DNA of 38,666 nucleotides from the NCBI GenBank assembly GCA_965662885.1, contig CBFIJI010000010.1, forward strand, positions 1-38,666, read 5' to 3'. This stretch comes from CBFIJI01 sp965662885 (lineage in GTDB: Bacteria; Bacteroidota; Bacteroidia; Flavobacteriales; Flavobacteriaceae). Each line of letters begins with the position of its first letter. Position 1 is the first letter of the stretch. This document shows, in pieces, positions 7,537 to 15,865 of the stretch. Made by a program: the position numbers and the translations under genes. The notes under the pieces were generated by a model, which did not search any database, was not told the DNA's origin, and saw only the letters and a program-made list of their open reading frames with translations.

Positions 7537-10500
7537 TTACTGCTTAGAAAGCCAATGGTAGGCATTTTCAAACGCAATAATCCAAGGCGATATCGAATCT
7601 GTTCGCTCTTCTGGATAATATCCCCAATTCCAAGGGAAGGTTGTCCGTTCCAAATGTGGCATCATTACCAAGTGGCGACCATCTGAATTGCTTAACATAG
7701 CAGCATTGTAATCAGAGCCATTGGGATTAGCAGGATAGCCTTCAAAATGATATTTTGCTGGAATTTGATAGGCTTTTTCTTCTTTGGGCAGATGAAATTT
7801 TCCTTCTCCGTGTGCAGCCCATATCCCCAATGTACTCCCTTGGAGTCCTTGCATCATGATGGCTGAAGATTCTTGAATGCTAACTGCTGTAAATTGACAT
7901 TCAAATTTACCAGAGTCATTGTGGAGCATTTTTGGCTTTTCGTCATGTGCTGGTGTGATTAGCCCTAATTCGATAAACAATTGACATCCATTGCAGACGC
8001 CCAAGGAAAGAGTGTCTTCACGATCAAAGAATTTCTGAAGATTGGCTTTGGCTTTTTCATTGTAGCGAAAAGATCCAGCCCAACCTTTTGCTGACCCCAG
8101 AACATCTGAATTTGAAAACCCGCCTACAGCCACAATAAATTGAACATCTTCCAGAGTTTCTCGTCCACTGATTAAATCAGTCATATGAACATCAATTACT
8201 TCAAATCCTGCCAAGTGCATAACATAAGCCATTTCTCTCTCCGAGTTACTTCCTTGTTCACGGATGACCGCCGCTTTAATTTTCTGTGTTTTTAAAGCAG
8301 GGAGCTGTCCAGTAAATCCAGATGGAAATTGAAAGTTTAAGGCTTGCTTTTTGTAATTCTTAAAACGCTCTTCAGCAAGATTGGCCGCAGTTTGTTGGGC
8401 ATCTAATTGTTTAGACGTACTAAACCATTTATCGCGAAGTTTATCAACATCAAAATCATATTGATCATTTCCATTGGTGATGGAAACTTGTGCTTTTTGA
8501 AGGGGGTCGCCAATTTTATGACATTCAATTCCTTTTTCCTTTAATAGGTGTGTTAGGTCCTCATTTGATTGAATTACGATCCCGGAATTTTCTGCAAAGA
8601 GAAGGGTAACACTATCTGACTCTCCGATTTTTGTCAAGTCAATGGATAAACCAATATCTGAAGTAGGAAAGCACATTTCTAACAAAGTGGTAAGCAAACC
8701 ACCTGAAGAAATATCATGTCCTGCACTTATTTTTCCTTTTAGAATTAGTGCTTGAATTTCATTAAAAACCAGTTTAAAATAACGAGGGTCGGCAATTCCT
8801 GCGGTATGATTTCCTATTTTATTTAATACTTGACCAAATGAGGAGCCTCCAAGACTGGGTTTTTCTCCAGACAGGTCAATAAAATAAAGTTGTCCCCCTT
8901 CACTTTTTAGTGCCGGAGTAACCACCTTTGAGATGGCTGAGCATTGTCCTGCTGAAGAAATAATAACCGTTCCGGGGGCGGTCACCGTCCCTTCATCATA
9001 TTGCTGCTTCATTGACAAAGAATCTTTTCCCGTAGGAATATTTATTCCTAAAGCAATGGCAAACTCAGAGCAGGCTTGAACCGCTTGATACAAACGGGCA
9101 TCTTCCCCTGGATTATTACATGGCCACATCCAATTTGCGGAAAGACTAACAGCGGAAAGCCCACCCTCAAGAGGTGCCCAAAGAATATTGGTTAAGCTTT
9201 CTGCAATGGCATTGATACTTCCTTTTGCAGGATCGATCAAAGCACTTAATGGAGCATGACCAATTGCTGTTGCAATTCCTTTTTCTCCTTGATAGTCTAG
9301 TGCCATAACACCGCAATTACTAAGAGGTAACTGAAGAGGACCAACGGTTTGTTGACGGGCTACACGTCCTGTTACGCAACGATCTACTTTATTGGTAAGC
9401 CAGTCCTTACATGCAACGGCTTCCAATTGTAAAACCTGTTCAATGTATAGAGACATGTTTTCAGCTTGGTAGGAGAGTTCTTCAAATTGATACTTGTTTT
9501 TTTGATCGTTCATCATTGTTTTTGGAGCACTTCCAAAAAGTGCATCTAAACTTAGATCAATGGGTTTACTCTCATTTCGGTGATCAACAAATGTAAATTG
9601 GTGATCATCATTAACCGTTCCTACATTGTAGAATGGTGCACGTTCTCTTTCCGCAATTCTTTTGAGTAGGGCTTCGTCTGATGGGTCAATGATCAATCCC
9701 ATTCGTTCCTGAGATTCATTTCCAATAATTTCTTTTGCAGAAAGGGTTGGATCCCCAATGGGGAGTTGTTCGATATTAATGACACCACCGTTGTCTTCTA
9801 CCAATTCAGAGAGGCAGTTAAGATGACCACCTGCCCCATGATCATGGATGGATACGATTGGGTTTTTTGTTGTTTCCACCAAAGCACGGATTACATTCGC
9901 AACACGTTTTTGCATTTCTGGATTGGAGCGTTGAACAGCATTGAGTTCAATCGCATTATCATAAGCTCCAGTATTTGTTGATGATACGGCTGCTCCTCCC
10001 ATTCCAATACGATAGTTATCTCCTCCAAGAATAATAATTCGATCTCCTTTTTTGGGTTTCTTCTTGATGGCCTGATCGGCGATTGCTGACCCTATTCCAC
10101 CTGCTAACATAATGACTTTGTCAAAACCTAAACGCTGCTTATTTTCTTGATGTTCAAAGGTAAATAACGATCCTGCTATCAGGGGTTGTCCAAATTTATT
10201 GCCAAAGTCAGAGGCTCCGTTGGATGCTTTAATTAAGATGTCAAGTGGAGTTTGGTATCGCCATGGGCGTTCGGGAAAAGCATCTTCCCAAGGACGCTCT
10301 TTTGATATCCGTGAATAAGGAGTCATATAAACAGCGGTTCCCGCTAGAGGTAAAGATCCTTGACCTCCTGCCAATCGATCCCTAATTTCACCTCCTGATC
10401 CAGTTGCAGCACCGTTAAAGGGCTCAACAGTAGTTGGAAAATTATGGGTTTCTGCTTTAATCGAAATAACACTTTTTACCTCAGTGGTTTTGTAAGCACT

Positions 10501-11184
10501 AGGCTGGTCAGGTTGGCTCGGTGCAAATTGTTCTACGGATGGCCCCTCTATAAATGCAACATTGTCTTTATAGGCAGAAACAATGGTGTTCGGATTTCTT
10601 TTTGAGGTCTTTTTGATGAGTTGAAAGAGGCTTTCTTTTTGTTCTTCTCCATCGATGATAAAAGTACCATTAAATATTTTGTGGCGACAGTGTTCTGAAT
10701 TGACTTGTGAAAAACCAAAAACTTCAGAATCTGTTAGAGGGCGGTTGAGCTCTTTGGACAAATCTTCCAAATAGGTGATTTCTTCTTGATTTAAGGCTAG
10801 CCCTTCACTGGCATTATAAGCAGCAATATTTTCAATTGCCTTAACGGGTTCAGGAGAAATATTTACGTCAAATATATGTTGATTTAACACCTCGTATTGT
10901 TGTAAGAGCATGGTGTCAAATGGAGTGTCCTTTTCGTGTTTGGAAAAGACTTCAATACGACTAATTCCCTTGATACCCATGTTTTGGGTGATTTCGACAG
11001 CATTGGTACTCCAAGGGGTAATCATGGTAGCTCGTGGACCAATAAATCGCCCTTTGATTTCTTTTGTATCTATGGGTTTTAAATCAAAAAGCCACGTCAG
11101 CTTTTCATAATCGGAAGGACTTAAATTCGTATCAGCAGACAAGGAGTAAACGTGGGTTGAAGAATCACCAAAGAACAGAATCAT
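7537..11184 (-). CDS. purL: phosphoribosylformylglycinamidine synthase (large single-chain form)
   Basis: 1215 residues, the large fused form found in Gammaproteobacteria and Bacteroidetes (E. coli enzyme is 1295). It converts FGAR, ATP and glutamine to FGAM, step four of purine synthesis. The N-terminal and linker parts are followed by two AIRS-like FGAM synthase halves: the first has the SIKAETHNFPTTVEPFNGAATGSGGEIRD region and SIHDHGAGG, the second GKDSLSMK and SAGHDISSGGLL. The C-terminal class I glutaminase domain carries Cys1064 in SLGVCNGCQLF and His1177/Glu1179 in MPHLER, a complete triad. It is flanked by the acyl-CoA ligase gene (56 bp downstream) and the RsmB-like gene (78 bp upstream), so it probably has its own promoter, although no clear TAnnTTTG box is visible just upstream. 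Confidence 0.97.
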   Translation of the reverse strand: MILFFGDSSTHVYSLSADTNLSPSDYEKLTWLFDLKPIDTKEIKGRFIGPRATMITPWSTNAVEITQNMGIKGISRIEVFSKHEKDTPFDTMLLQQYEVLNQHIFDVNISPEPVKAIENIAAYNASEGLALNQEEITYLEDLSKELNRPLTDSEVFGFSQVNSEHCRHKIFNGTFIIDGEEQKESLFQLIKKTSKRNPNTIVSAYKDNVAFIEGPSVEQFAPSQPDQPSAYKTTEVKSVISIKAETHNFPTTVEPFNGAATGSGGEIRDRLAGGQGSLPLAGTAVYMTPYSRISKERPWEDAFPERPWRYQTPLDILIKASNGASDFGNKFGQPLIAGSLFTFEHQENKQRLGFDKVIMLAGGIGSAIADQAIKKKPKKGDRIIILGGDNYRIGMGGAAVSSTNTGAYDNAIELNAVQRSNPEMQKRVANVIRALVETTKNPIVSIHDHGAGGHLNCLSELVEDNGGVINIEQLPIGDPTLSAKEIIGNESQERMGLIIDPSDEALLKRIAERERAPFYNVGTVNDDHQFTFVDHRNESKPIDLSLDALFGSAPKTMMNDQKNKYQFEELSYQAENMSLYIEQVLQLEAVACKDWLTNKVDRCVTGRVARQQTVGPLQLPLSNCGVMALDYQGEKGIATAIGHAPLSALIDPAKGSINAIAESLTNILWAPLEGGLSAVSLSANWMWPCNNPGEDARLYQAVQACSEFAIALGINIPTGKDSLSMKQQYDEGTVTAPGTVIISSAGQCSAISKVVTPALKSEGGQLYFIDLSGEKPSLGGSSFGQVLNKIGNHTAGIADPRYFKLVFNEIQALILKGKISAGHDISSGGLLTTLLEMCFPTSDIGLSIDLTKIGESDSVTLLFAENSGIVIQSNEDLTHLLKEKGIECHKIGDPLQKAQVSITNGNDQYDFDVDKLRDKWFSTSKQLDAQQTAANLAEERFKNYKKQALNFQFPSGFTGQLPALKTQKIKAAVIREQGSNSEREMAYVMHLAGFEVIDVHMTDLISGRETLEDVQFIVAVGGFSNSDVLGSAKGWAGSFRYNEKAKANLQKFFDREDTLSLGVCNGCQLFIELGLITPAHDEKPKMLHNDSGKFECQFTAVSIQESSAIMMQGLQGSTLGIWAAHGEGKFHLPKEEKAYQIPAKYHFEGYPANPNGSDYNAAMLSNSDGRHLVMMPHLERTTFPWNWGYYPEERTDSISPWIIAFENAYHWLSKQ

Positions 11185-11262
11185 AGTGGAGTTTTTGAAA
11201 GCAGTAAATTTAAGTTTTTTTCAAACTCAAATCTTGACTTTCTAGCTTAGTTGTAAAGAATT

Positions 11263-12492
11263 TTAGCTTGATTTATTCACATTTATTCGTTTTAGGTTGG
11301 CGATATAGAAACCGTCAAAGCCTGTTTGATGTGAAAAGAATGTTTTTGACTGAACTCGTATAAATAACTTTCCAAGATCAGAAGACAAAAAACGTTCAAT
11401 TTGTTCTTCATTTTCATTGGGAAAAAGGGTACATGTAGCATACGTCAATATTCCATCAATTTTAACCAATTCAGCATTTTTTTGGAGAATTTTTTGTTGT
11501 AATTGGGAAATAGCCTCGATTTTAGTGGGGCTCATTTTCCATTTGATGTCTGGGTTTCGCTTTAGAATTCCCAACCCACTACACGGGGCATCAATTAATA
11601 CACGATCCGCTTTCTCTCTATTGGTAGCAAAAAAAGTATCTTCCTCTATAGTTGATGTTTCTACAATGGTAGCTCCATTTCTCAAGGCTCTTTTTTCAAG
11701 TTCTTCTAATTTTTTTTCGTGAACATCTAAGGCGATGATTTTTCCTTTATTTTTCATAATTGCCGCCAAATGAAGTGTTTTCCCACCAGCTCCTGCACAA
11801 GCGTCAATAACAGTCATTCCCGGTTTGGGAGCCACCCAGGTGGCGACCATTTGGGAATTGGCATCTTGAACTTCAAAAAGTCCTTTTTTATATAGTGCGC
11901 TGTTTTTTAGGTTGACTTGTTTTTCAAGAATTAGGGCATCTGGATATGTTTTTGAGATCTTTGCTTGAACATTTGTTGCTTTGGTGATTTGGGGTTGAAG
12001 TCTTTTTGGGTCGCTTTTTAATCGGTTTACACGCAACACTAATTCCGCTGGTTTATTCAAGCTTTCCAATTCCATTTCCCAAAGTTCTTCTCCAAAGGCT
12101 TTTTCTCCTGCCTGATCAAGCCAATCTGGAATGGATTGTTTTACTGCTCTAGTTTTTTGTGCTAAACGATGATTTTTGACTAATTCAGTGGGGTTAATTC
12201 CTTTAAAAACATCCCAATCGGGGAGGGGAAAGTTCTTTAAGACGAACCAACAAGCCAATAGCATCCAAAGATCTTTTTCGTGAGTAGTTTTCGTTTTAAT
12301 TGTAGCTTCATACAGTCGTTTCCAACGAATAATATCATAGAGAATTTGTCCGACCAATCGACGATCTCTTGCTCCCCATTTCGAGTTATTCTTTAAGATG
12401 TTTGGAATGGTGTATTGCGCCAACTCATCTTTTAAGAGAATTGAATCTAAGCCACTAATTATACCTATGGCAATATTTTGGTGAAGTCTCAT
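11263..12492 (-). CDS. RsmB/NOP family 16S rRNA cytosine-C5 methyltransferase
   Basis: 409 residues. The N-terminal ~130 residues resemble the helical NusB-like domain of RsmB; the rest is a Rossmann methyltransferase. SAM-binding DACAGAGGK (230-238), the releasing Cys304 in DAPCSGLG and nucleophile Cys354 in TYATCTLFPNENE are all present, as is the NPDIKWK motif. Known family activity is m5C formation in 16S rRNA (position 967 for RsmB); assignment to that exact site is by similarity. Directly upstream on the minus strand TACCTTTG ends four bases before the ATG, which suggests a nearly leaderless transcript. The upstream Spy-like gene ends 23 bp away in the same direction, so read-through is also possible. 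Confidence 0.88.
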   Translation of the reverse strand: MRLHQNIAIGIISGLDSILLKDELAQYTIPNILKNNSKWGARDRRLVGQILYDIIRWKRLYEATIKTKTTHEKDLWMLLACWFVLKNFPLPDWDVFKGINPTELVKNHRLAQKTRAVKQSIPDWLDQAGEKAFGEELWEMELESLNKPAELVLRVNRLKSDPKRLQPQITKATNVQAKISKTYPDALILEKQVNLKNSALYKKGLFEVQDANSQMVATWVAPKPGMTVIDACAGAGGKTLHLAAIMKNKGKIIALDVHEKKLEELEKRALRNGATIVETSTIEEDTFFATNREKADRVLIDAPCSGLGILKRNPDIKWKMSPTKIEAISQLQQKILQKNAELVKIDGILTYATCTLFPNENEEQIERFLSSDLGKLFIRVQSKTFFSHQTGFDGFYIANLKRINVNKSS

Positions 12493-12496
12493 GGGT

Positions 12497-12504
12497 CAAA
12501 GGTA
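12497..12504 (-). promoter_or_regulatory. possible -7 box (TACCTTTG) of the RsmB-like gene
   Basis: On the minus strand this matches the Bacteroidetes TAnnTTTG -7 consensus and is followed by only four bases before the ATG. No good TTTG is seen 19-21 bp upstream, so support is limited to the -7 element. Confidence 0.35.
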
Positions 12505-12515
12505 TCTTTTTCCCT

Positions 12516-12989
12516 TTAACGGTTCTTGACTTTTGAGATGTCTTTTCTATTTTTGGACCGATGAAACATCTCTTTATTAAAGAGTTCTTCAGAATATAAA
12601 ATTTTCAAAACTTTTGCCGCACCAAACTCTTTGATTAAGGTTTTGTTACGTTCTTGAATACGTTTGAGTTTTAGTTGTTCTAAGCTATCCATTTGTTTTA
12701 AAATCGTATAAGATTCTTCATTAGATAGTGAGTCAAGTCTATATTTGTATGATTTTTTAAGATCACGCGATTGATGGCGAATTTTCTTGTAGACAAGATC
12801 TTCATAACGCTCATAAATCGGCCAAAAAGCAGTTTCTTCGGCTGCTGTAAGGGCACTTTTTTCGACAATAAAACTCATTTTTATTGCTTTGATTCGGTCG
12901 TATCCAATATGTTTGCTTTGTGCTGAGATTAGCAGCGGTAGAGAACACAAACAAAACGCCCAAAATCTTTTAGTCATCATAGTTTTCAT
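12516..12989 (-). CDS. Spy/CpxP-like exported helical protein (putative ECF sigma sensor)
   Basis: 157 residues with a signal peptide (residues ~5-23, RFWAFCLCSLPLLISAQ) and a mature part that is almost wholly charged amphipathic helix. LTAAEETAFWPIYERYED resembles the LTxxQ-containing helical repeat zone of Spy/CpxP-like periplasmic chaperones; flavobacterial homologues are often labelled sensor of ECF-type sigma factor. The start overlaps the anti-sigma-like gene by 20 bp; Met4 and Met5 are alternative starts. It is the third gene of an overlapping sigma / anti-sigma-like / Spy-like cassette, so a role in sensing envelope stress is plausible but inferred. Confidence 0.75.
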   Translation of the reverse strand: MKTMMTKRFWAFCLCSLPLLISAQSKHIGYDRIKAIKMSFIVEKSALTAAEETAFWPIYERYEDLVYKKIRHQSRDLKKSYKYRLDSLSNEESYTILKQMDSLEQLKLKRIQERNKTLIKEFGAAKVLKILYSEELFNKEMFHRSKNRKDISKVKNR

Positions 12990-13461
12990 AATTGTTAGTG
13001 TTTAAATTATCAGTTTCATAAGGGTCGAGATAAAAATCATAATTATCAGCGTTAACCACTTGTTCAAGTAGATCATTGCTAATAAATTCGATACTCTCTA
13101 ATTCCATAGTTGAGACGGTTTCATAGGCATCAATTTCATAGGAGTAAATTTCTTCTACATAAGTAGTAAATACATCACTGGGGGGAGGGGTTTCGAAAAC
13201 AGGATTAAGGACAAAGAGCATTAAGTTGGCTGCGGGAAAGGGGAGGAGATAATAGCTTAACGATACTCCTTTATTTTTATTGGGTAAGCCAATTGTATTC
13301 TTATAAATGGTGTGTTCCAACTCATTAAAATAATTTTTTGGAATACCAAAAGGTCCGAGCTTTTGATCAGTTGCTTGGATGTTTTTCATGAGGTCATCTT
13401 CCAATTGGTCAAAATACCCCAACGGAACACCAAAAGGATTATTTTTATTTTGTTTCGACAT
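12970..13461 (-). CDS. putative anti-sigma factor (membrane-tethered, PFGxPxxYF repeats)
   Basis: 163 residues. The N-terminal part holds two copies of one motif, NPFGVPLGYFDQLEDDL (about residues 8-24) and GPFGIPKNYFNELEHTI (about 37-53), then a hydrophobic stretch around 68-88 (YYLLPFPAANLMLFVLNPVF) that may be a single membrane segment, though it is interrupted by prolines. The tail is very acidic and tyrosine-rich. It overlaps the sigma gene by 17 bp at its start and the Spy-like gene by 20 bp at its end, the coupling expected of a sigma factor and its antagonist. No zinc HxxxCxxC anti-sigma motif is present. The anti-sigma assignment rests on position and topology. Confidence 0.65.
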   Translation of the reverse strand: MSKQNKNNPFGVPLGYFDQLEDDLMKNIQATDQKLGPFGIPKNYFNELEHTIYKNTIGLPNKNKGVSLSYYLLPFPAANLMLFVLNPVFETPPPSDVFTTYVEEIYSYEIDAYETVSTMELESIEFISNDLLEQVVNADNYDFYLDPYETDNLNTNNYENYDD

Positions 13462-13996
13462 CGATAAAAGTTTTAATTTTTTTTACAGCATGATGGTAAG
13501 ATGCCTTTAGTGCGCCAACGCTAGTATCTAAAATTTTAGAAATATCATCGTATTTCATATTGTCAAAATACTTCATATTGAAGATGATACGTTGTTTTTC
13601 TGGGAGTTTTGAAACTGCTTTTTGAAGCTCTAAGGCTAACTCATCTCCGTCAAAATAGGTATCTGCCACCAAACCTAAAGCCTTTTTTTCAATCCATTCC
13701 TCGGAGTTTACCCCAATTTTCATGGATTTACTTTTGATGAAATTCAATGCCTCATTGGTTGCAATACGGTACATCCAAGTATATATTTTACTGTTTTCTT
13801 GAAAGCTATTGATGTTCATAAAAATTTTGATAAAAGTATTTTGCACCACATCATTTGCATCATCATGATCTAAAACAATTTTCCGAATATGCCAATACAA
13901 ACGTTCTTTGTATTCTGCTACCAACACCTTAAAAGCATTTTCTTTGGTGTCGGGATCCTTCAAGGATTTTACAAAAAGGGACTGGTTCAAATTCAA
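13445..13996 (-). CDS. ECF-type RNA polymerase sigma factor
   Basis: 183 residues, standard for ECF sigma factors, with only regions 2 and 4. Region 2: LYWHIRKIVLDHDDANDVVQNTFIKIFMN and TWMYRIATNEALNFIKSK. Region 4: LPEKQRIIFNMKYFDNMKYDDIS followed by the helix-turn-helix and SYHHAVKKIKTFI. It leads the cassette whose next genes overlap it and each other. The 48-bp gap upstream to the ABC transporter gene shows no clear -7 box of housekeeping type, which would be consistent with autoregulation by a sigma-specific promoter, but that was not demonstrated. Confidence 0.93.
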   Translation of the reverse strand: MNLNQSLFVKSLKDPDTKENAFKVLVAEYKERLYWHIRKIVLDHDDANDVVQNTFIKIFMNINSFQENSKIYTWMYRIATNEALNFIKSKSMKIGVNSEEWIEKKALGLVADTYFDGDELALELQKAVSKLPEKQRIIFNMKYFDNMKYDDISKILDTSVGALKASYHHAVKKIKTFIDVETK

Positions 13997-14044
13997 ATTG
14001 TTTATAATTCAGACAATTAAAATATAAAATAGTTTAATTGAAAT

Positions 14045-15865
14045 TTACAAGCGTTGCAGTTCAACTAAATTTTTATAAACGGAACTACTATCCATAAGCG
14101 ATTGGTGTGTTCCTGACTCCACAATAACACCATCTTGAAGGACTAATATTTTATGAGCTTTTTGAATGGTTGATAGTCGATGGGCAATCACTAAAGAAGT
14201 ACGCTTTTGCATTAAATTTTCTAATGCATTTTGCACTAGTTTTTCAGATTCTGTATCCAAAGCAGAGGTTGCTTCATCTAAAATTAAAATTTTTGGATTT
14301 TTTAAAATAGCTCGAGCAATGGATAGACGTTGTTTTTGTCCTCCAGAAAGTTTGTTGCCACTTTCTCCAATGTTGGTATCATATCCCTCAGGGAGTTGCA
14401 CAATAAACTCATGGGCATTGGCTACTTTGGCAGCATCAATGATTTCTTTTTCTGTAGCATCTTGTTTTCCAATTTTTAAATTGTTAATGACACTATCGTT
14501 AAAAAGTATAGCTTCCTGTGTTACGATTCCAATCATTTCGTAAAGTGCTGTTTTTTTTATGGAGGAAATGGGGGTGTCATCAATGAGAAGTTCTCCAGCA
14601 TCAATATCATAGAATCGATTCAGGAGGTTGGCAAGAGTTGTTTTACCACTTCCTGAGGAACCCACAAGAGCAACGGTTTCTCCTTTTTTTATAGTGAATG
14701 ATATGTCTTTAATGATTGTTTTTTCACCATAACTAAAGAAGATGTTTTTAAATGAAATGGCCGTATTAAGACTATTTTTAAGGGAGGCATTAGGTGCATC
14801 TTTTAGTGTGTTTTTGGTGAGCAGAATTTCTAAAACGCGTTCGGCAGCAGCATTTCCTTTTTGAATGCTGTACATGGCTCTACTTATGCCTTTCGCTGGG
14901 GTGAGGATGTTATAGGCCAAACCCATATAAACAATAAATGTCGTTCCCTCAAGTGCTTTATCAACAAGAACCATTCTCCCACCATACCAAAGTAAGACAC
15001 CGATTACAGTAATCCCTAAAAACTCACTTGTGGGAGAGGCTAGGTTAGTTCGGTGAAGTAATTTATTTGAAAATTTAAAAAATCGTCTAGTCGATTGATG
15101 GAAACGCTCAATAAAGTGTTTTCCTGCACCAAAGGTTTTGATGATTTTTTGACCATTTACAGTTTCGTCAATGATGGAAAGGAAATCGCCTTGTTCTTTC
15201 TGTACTTTTTCAGAGTGTTTTTTTAATCGTTTTCCAATCATAGATATAATAAAACCAGAAATTGGAATAAAAATCAACACAAATAGACTGAGCTCCGTAC
15301 TGATTCGAAACATAATAACCAAGGTAAATATAATGGTTAAAGGTTCACGAACAAGTAGTTCTAAAATGGATAAAAAGGAGACTTGAATTTCATTAACATC
15401 TGAAGTCAAGCGGGCCATTAAGTCGCCTTTTCGTTTTTCAGTAAAATAAGCAACTGGAAGCGTAATGATTTTGTTGTAAAGTGCATTCCGAAGATCTTTA
15501 ATGATTCCGTTCCTTAGAAACGTAATAAAATAAAGTGCTAAATAGTTACTAAGATTTTTGAGCAGAAAAAGGGTGATAATGAGCGCAACAACAATAACCA
15601 AAGTCATATCAATATCCTTTTCAAGCCTACTTGACACCAAATAATTAAGCCCATTTTTGATGTAGTCTTCCAATCCTGATATTCCTTGATAAACAGGTGG
15701 TGTAGTTGTTCGTTCTGTTTTTTCAAATAGAACATTTAACATGGGGATAAACGCGATAAAAGCGAGTGCTCCAAAAAGGGCATAAAGCATATTAAAAAAG
15801 ATATTTAAAGCTGCATAAACTTTATATGGAAATCCAAAATATAATATCTTCCTAAATGACTTCAT
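14045..15865 (-). CDS. MsbA-type ABC exporter (fused permease/ATPase)
   Basis: 606 residues: an ABC transmembrane domain (~1-330) with about six membrane helices, then an ATPase with Walker A GSSGSGKTT (402-410), signature LSGGQKQR (506-513), Walker B ILILDE (526-531) and switch IAHRLST. The architecture is a half-transporter that dimerises, as in MsbA lipid-A flippases and related lipid or drug exporters. Its ATG abuts the stop of the phosphosugar mutase gene (15865/15866), and the glycosyltransferase gene overlaps the mutase gene, so all three are cotranscribed; this favours a glycolipid or cell-envelope substrate, which is inference. Confidence 0.92.
   Translation of the reverse strand: MKSFRKILYFGFPYKVYAALNIFFNMLYALFGALAFIAFIPMLNVLFEKTERTTTPPVYQGISGLEDYIKNGLNYLVSSRLEKDIDMTLVIVVALIITLFLLKNLSNYLALYFITFLRNGIIKDLRNALYNKIITLPVAYFTEKRKGDLMARLTSDVNEIQVSFLSILELLVREPLTIIFTLVIMFRISTELSLFVLIFIPISGFIISMIGKRLKKHSEKVQKEQGDFLSIIDETVNGQKIIKTFGAGKHFIERFHQSTRRFFKFSNKLLHRTNLASPTSEFLGITVIGVLLWYGGRMVLVDKALEGTTFIVYMGLAYNILTPAKGISRAMYSIQKGNAAAERVLEILLTKNTLKDAPNASLKNSLNTAISFKNIFFSYGEKTIIKDISFTIKKGETVALVGSSGSGKTTLANLLNRFYDIDAGELLIDDTPISSIKKTALYEMIGIVTQEAILFNDSVINNLKIGKQDATEKEIIDAAKVANAHEFIVQLPEGYDTNIGESGNKLSGGQKQRLSIARAILKNPKILILDEATSALDTESEKLVQNALENLMQKRTSLVIAHRLSTIQKAHKILVLQDGVIVESGTHQSLMDSSSVYKNLVELQRL

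Noticed and set aside
11417..11722. 101-codon open frame on the plus strand inside the RsmB-like gene
   Set aside because: It covers the antisense of the catalytic motifs of the methyltransferase and shows no protein family features.
13997..14044. AATTGT/ACAATT pairing between the ABC exporter and sigma genes
   Set aside because: Only 6 bp, A/T-rich, and no T-run; within chance expectation for this composition.
14166..14543. 125-codon open frame on the plus strand opposite the ABC exporter ATPase domain
   Set aside because: It is the complement of a conserved coding region, with no recognisable domain and no promoter of its own; best explained as a shadow of the exporter gene.
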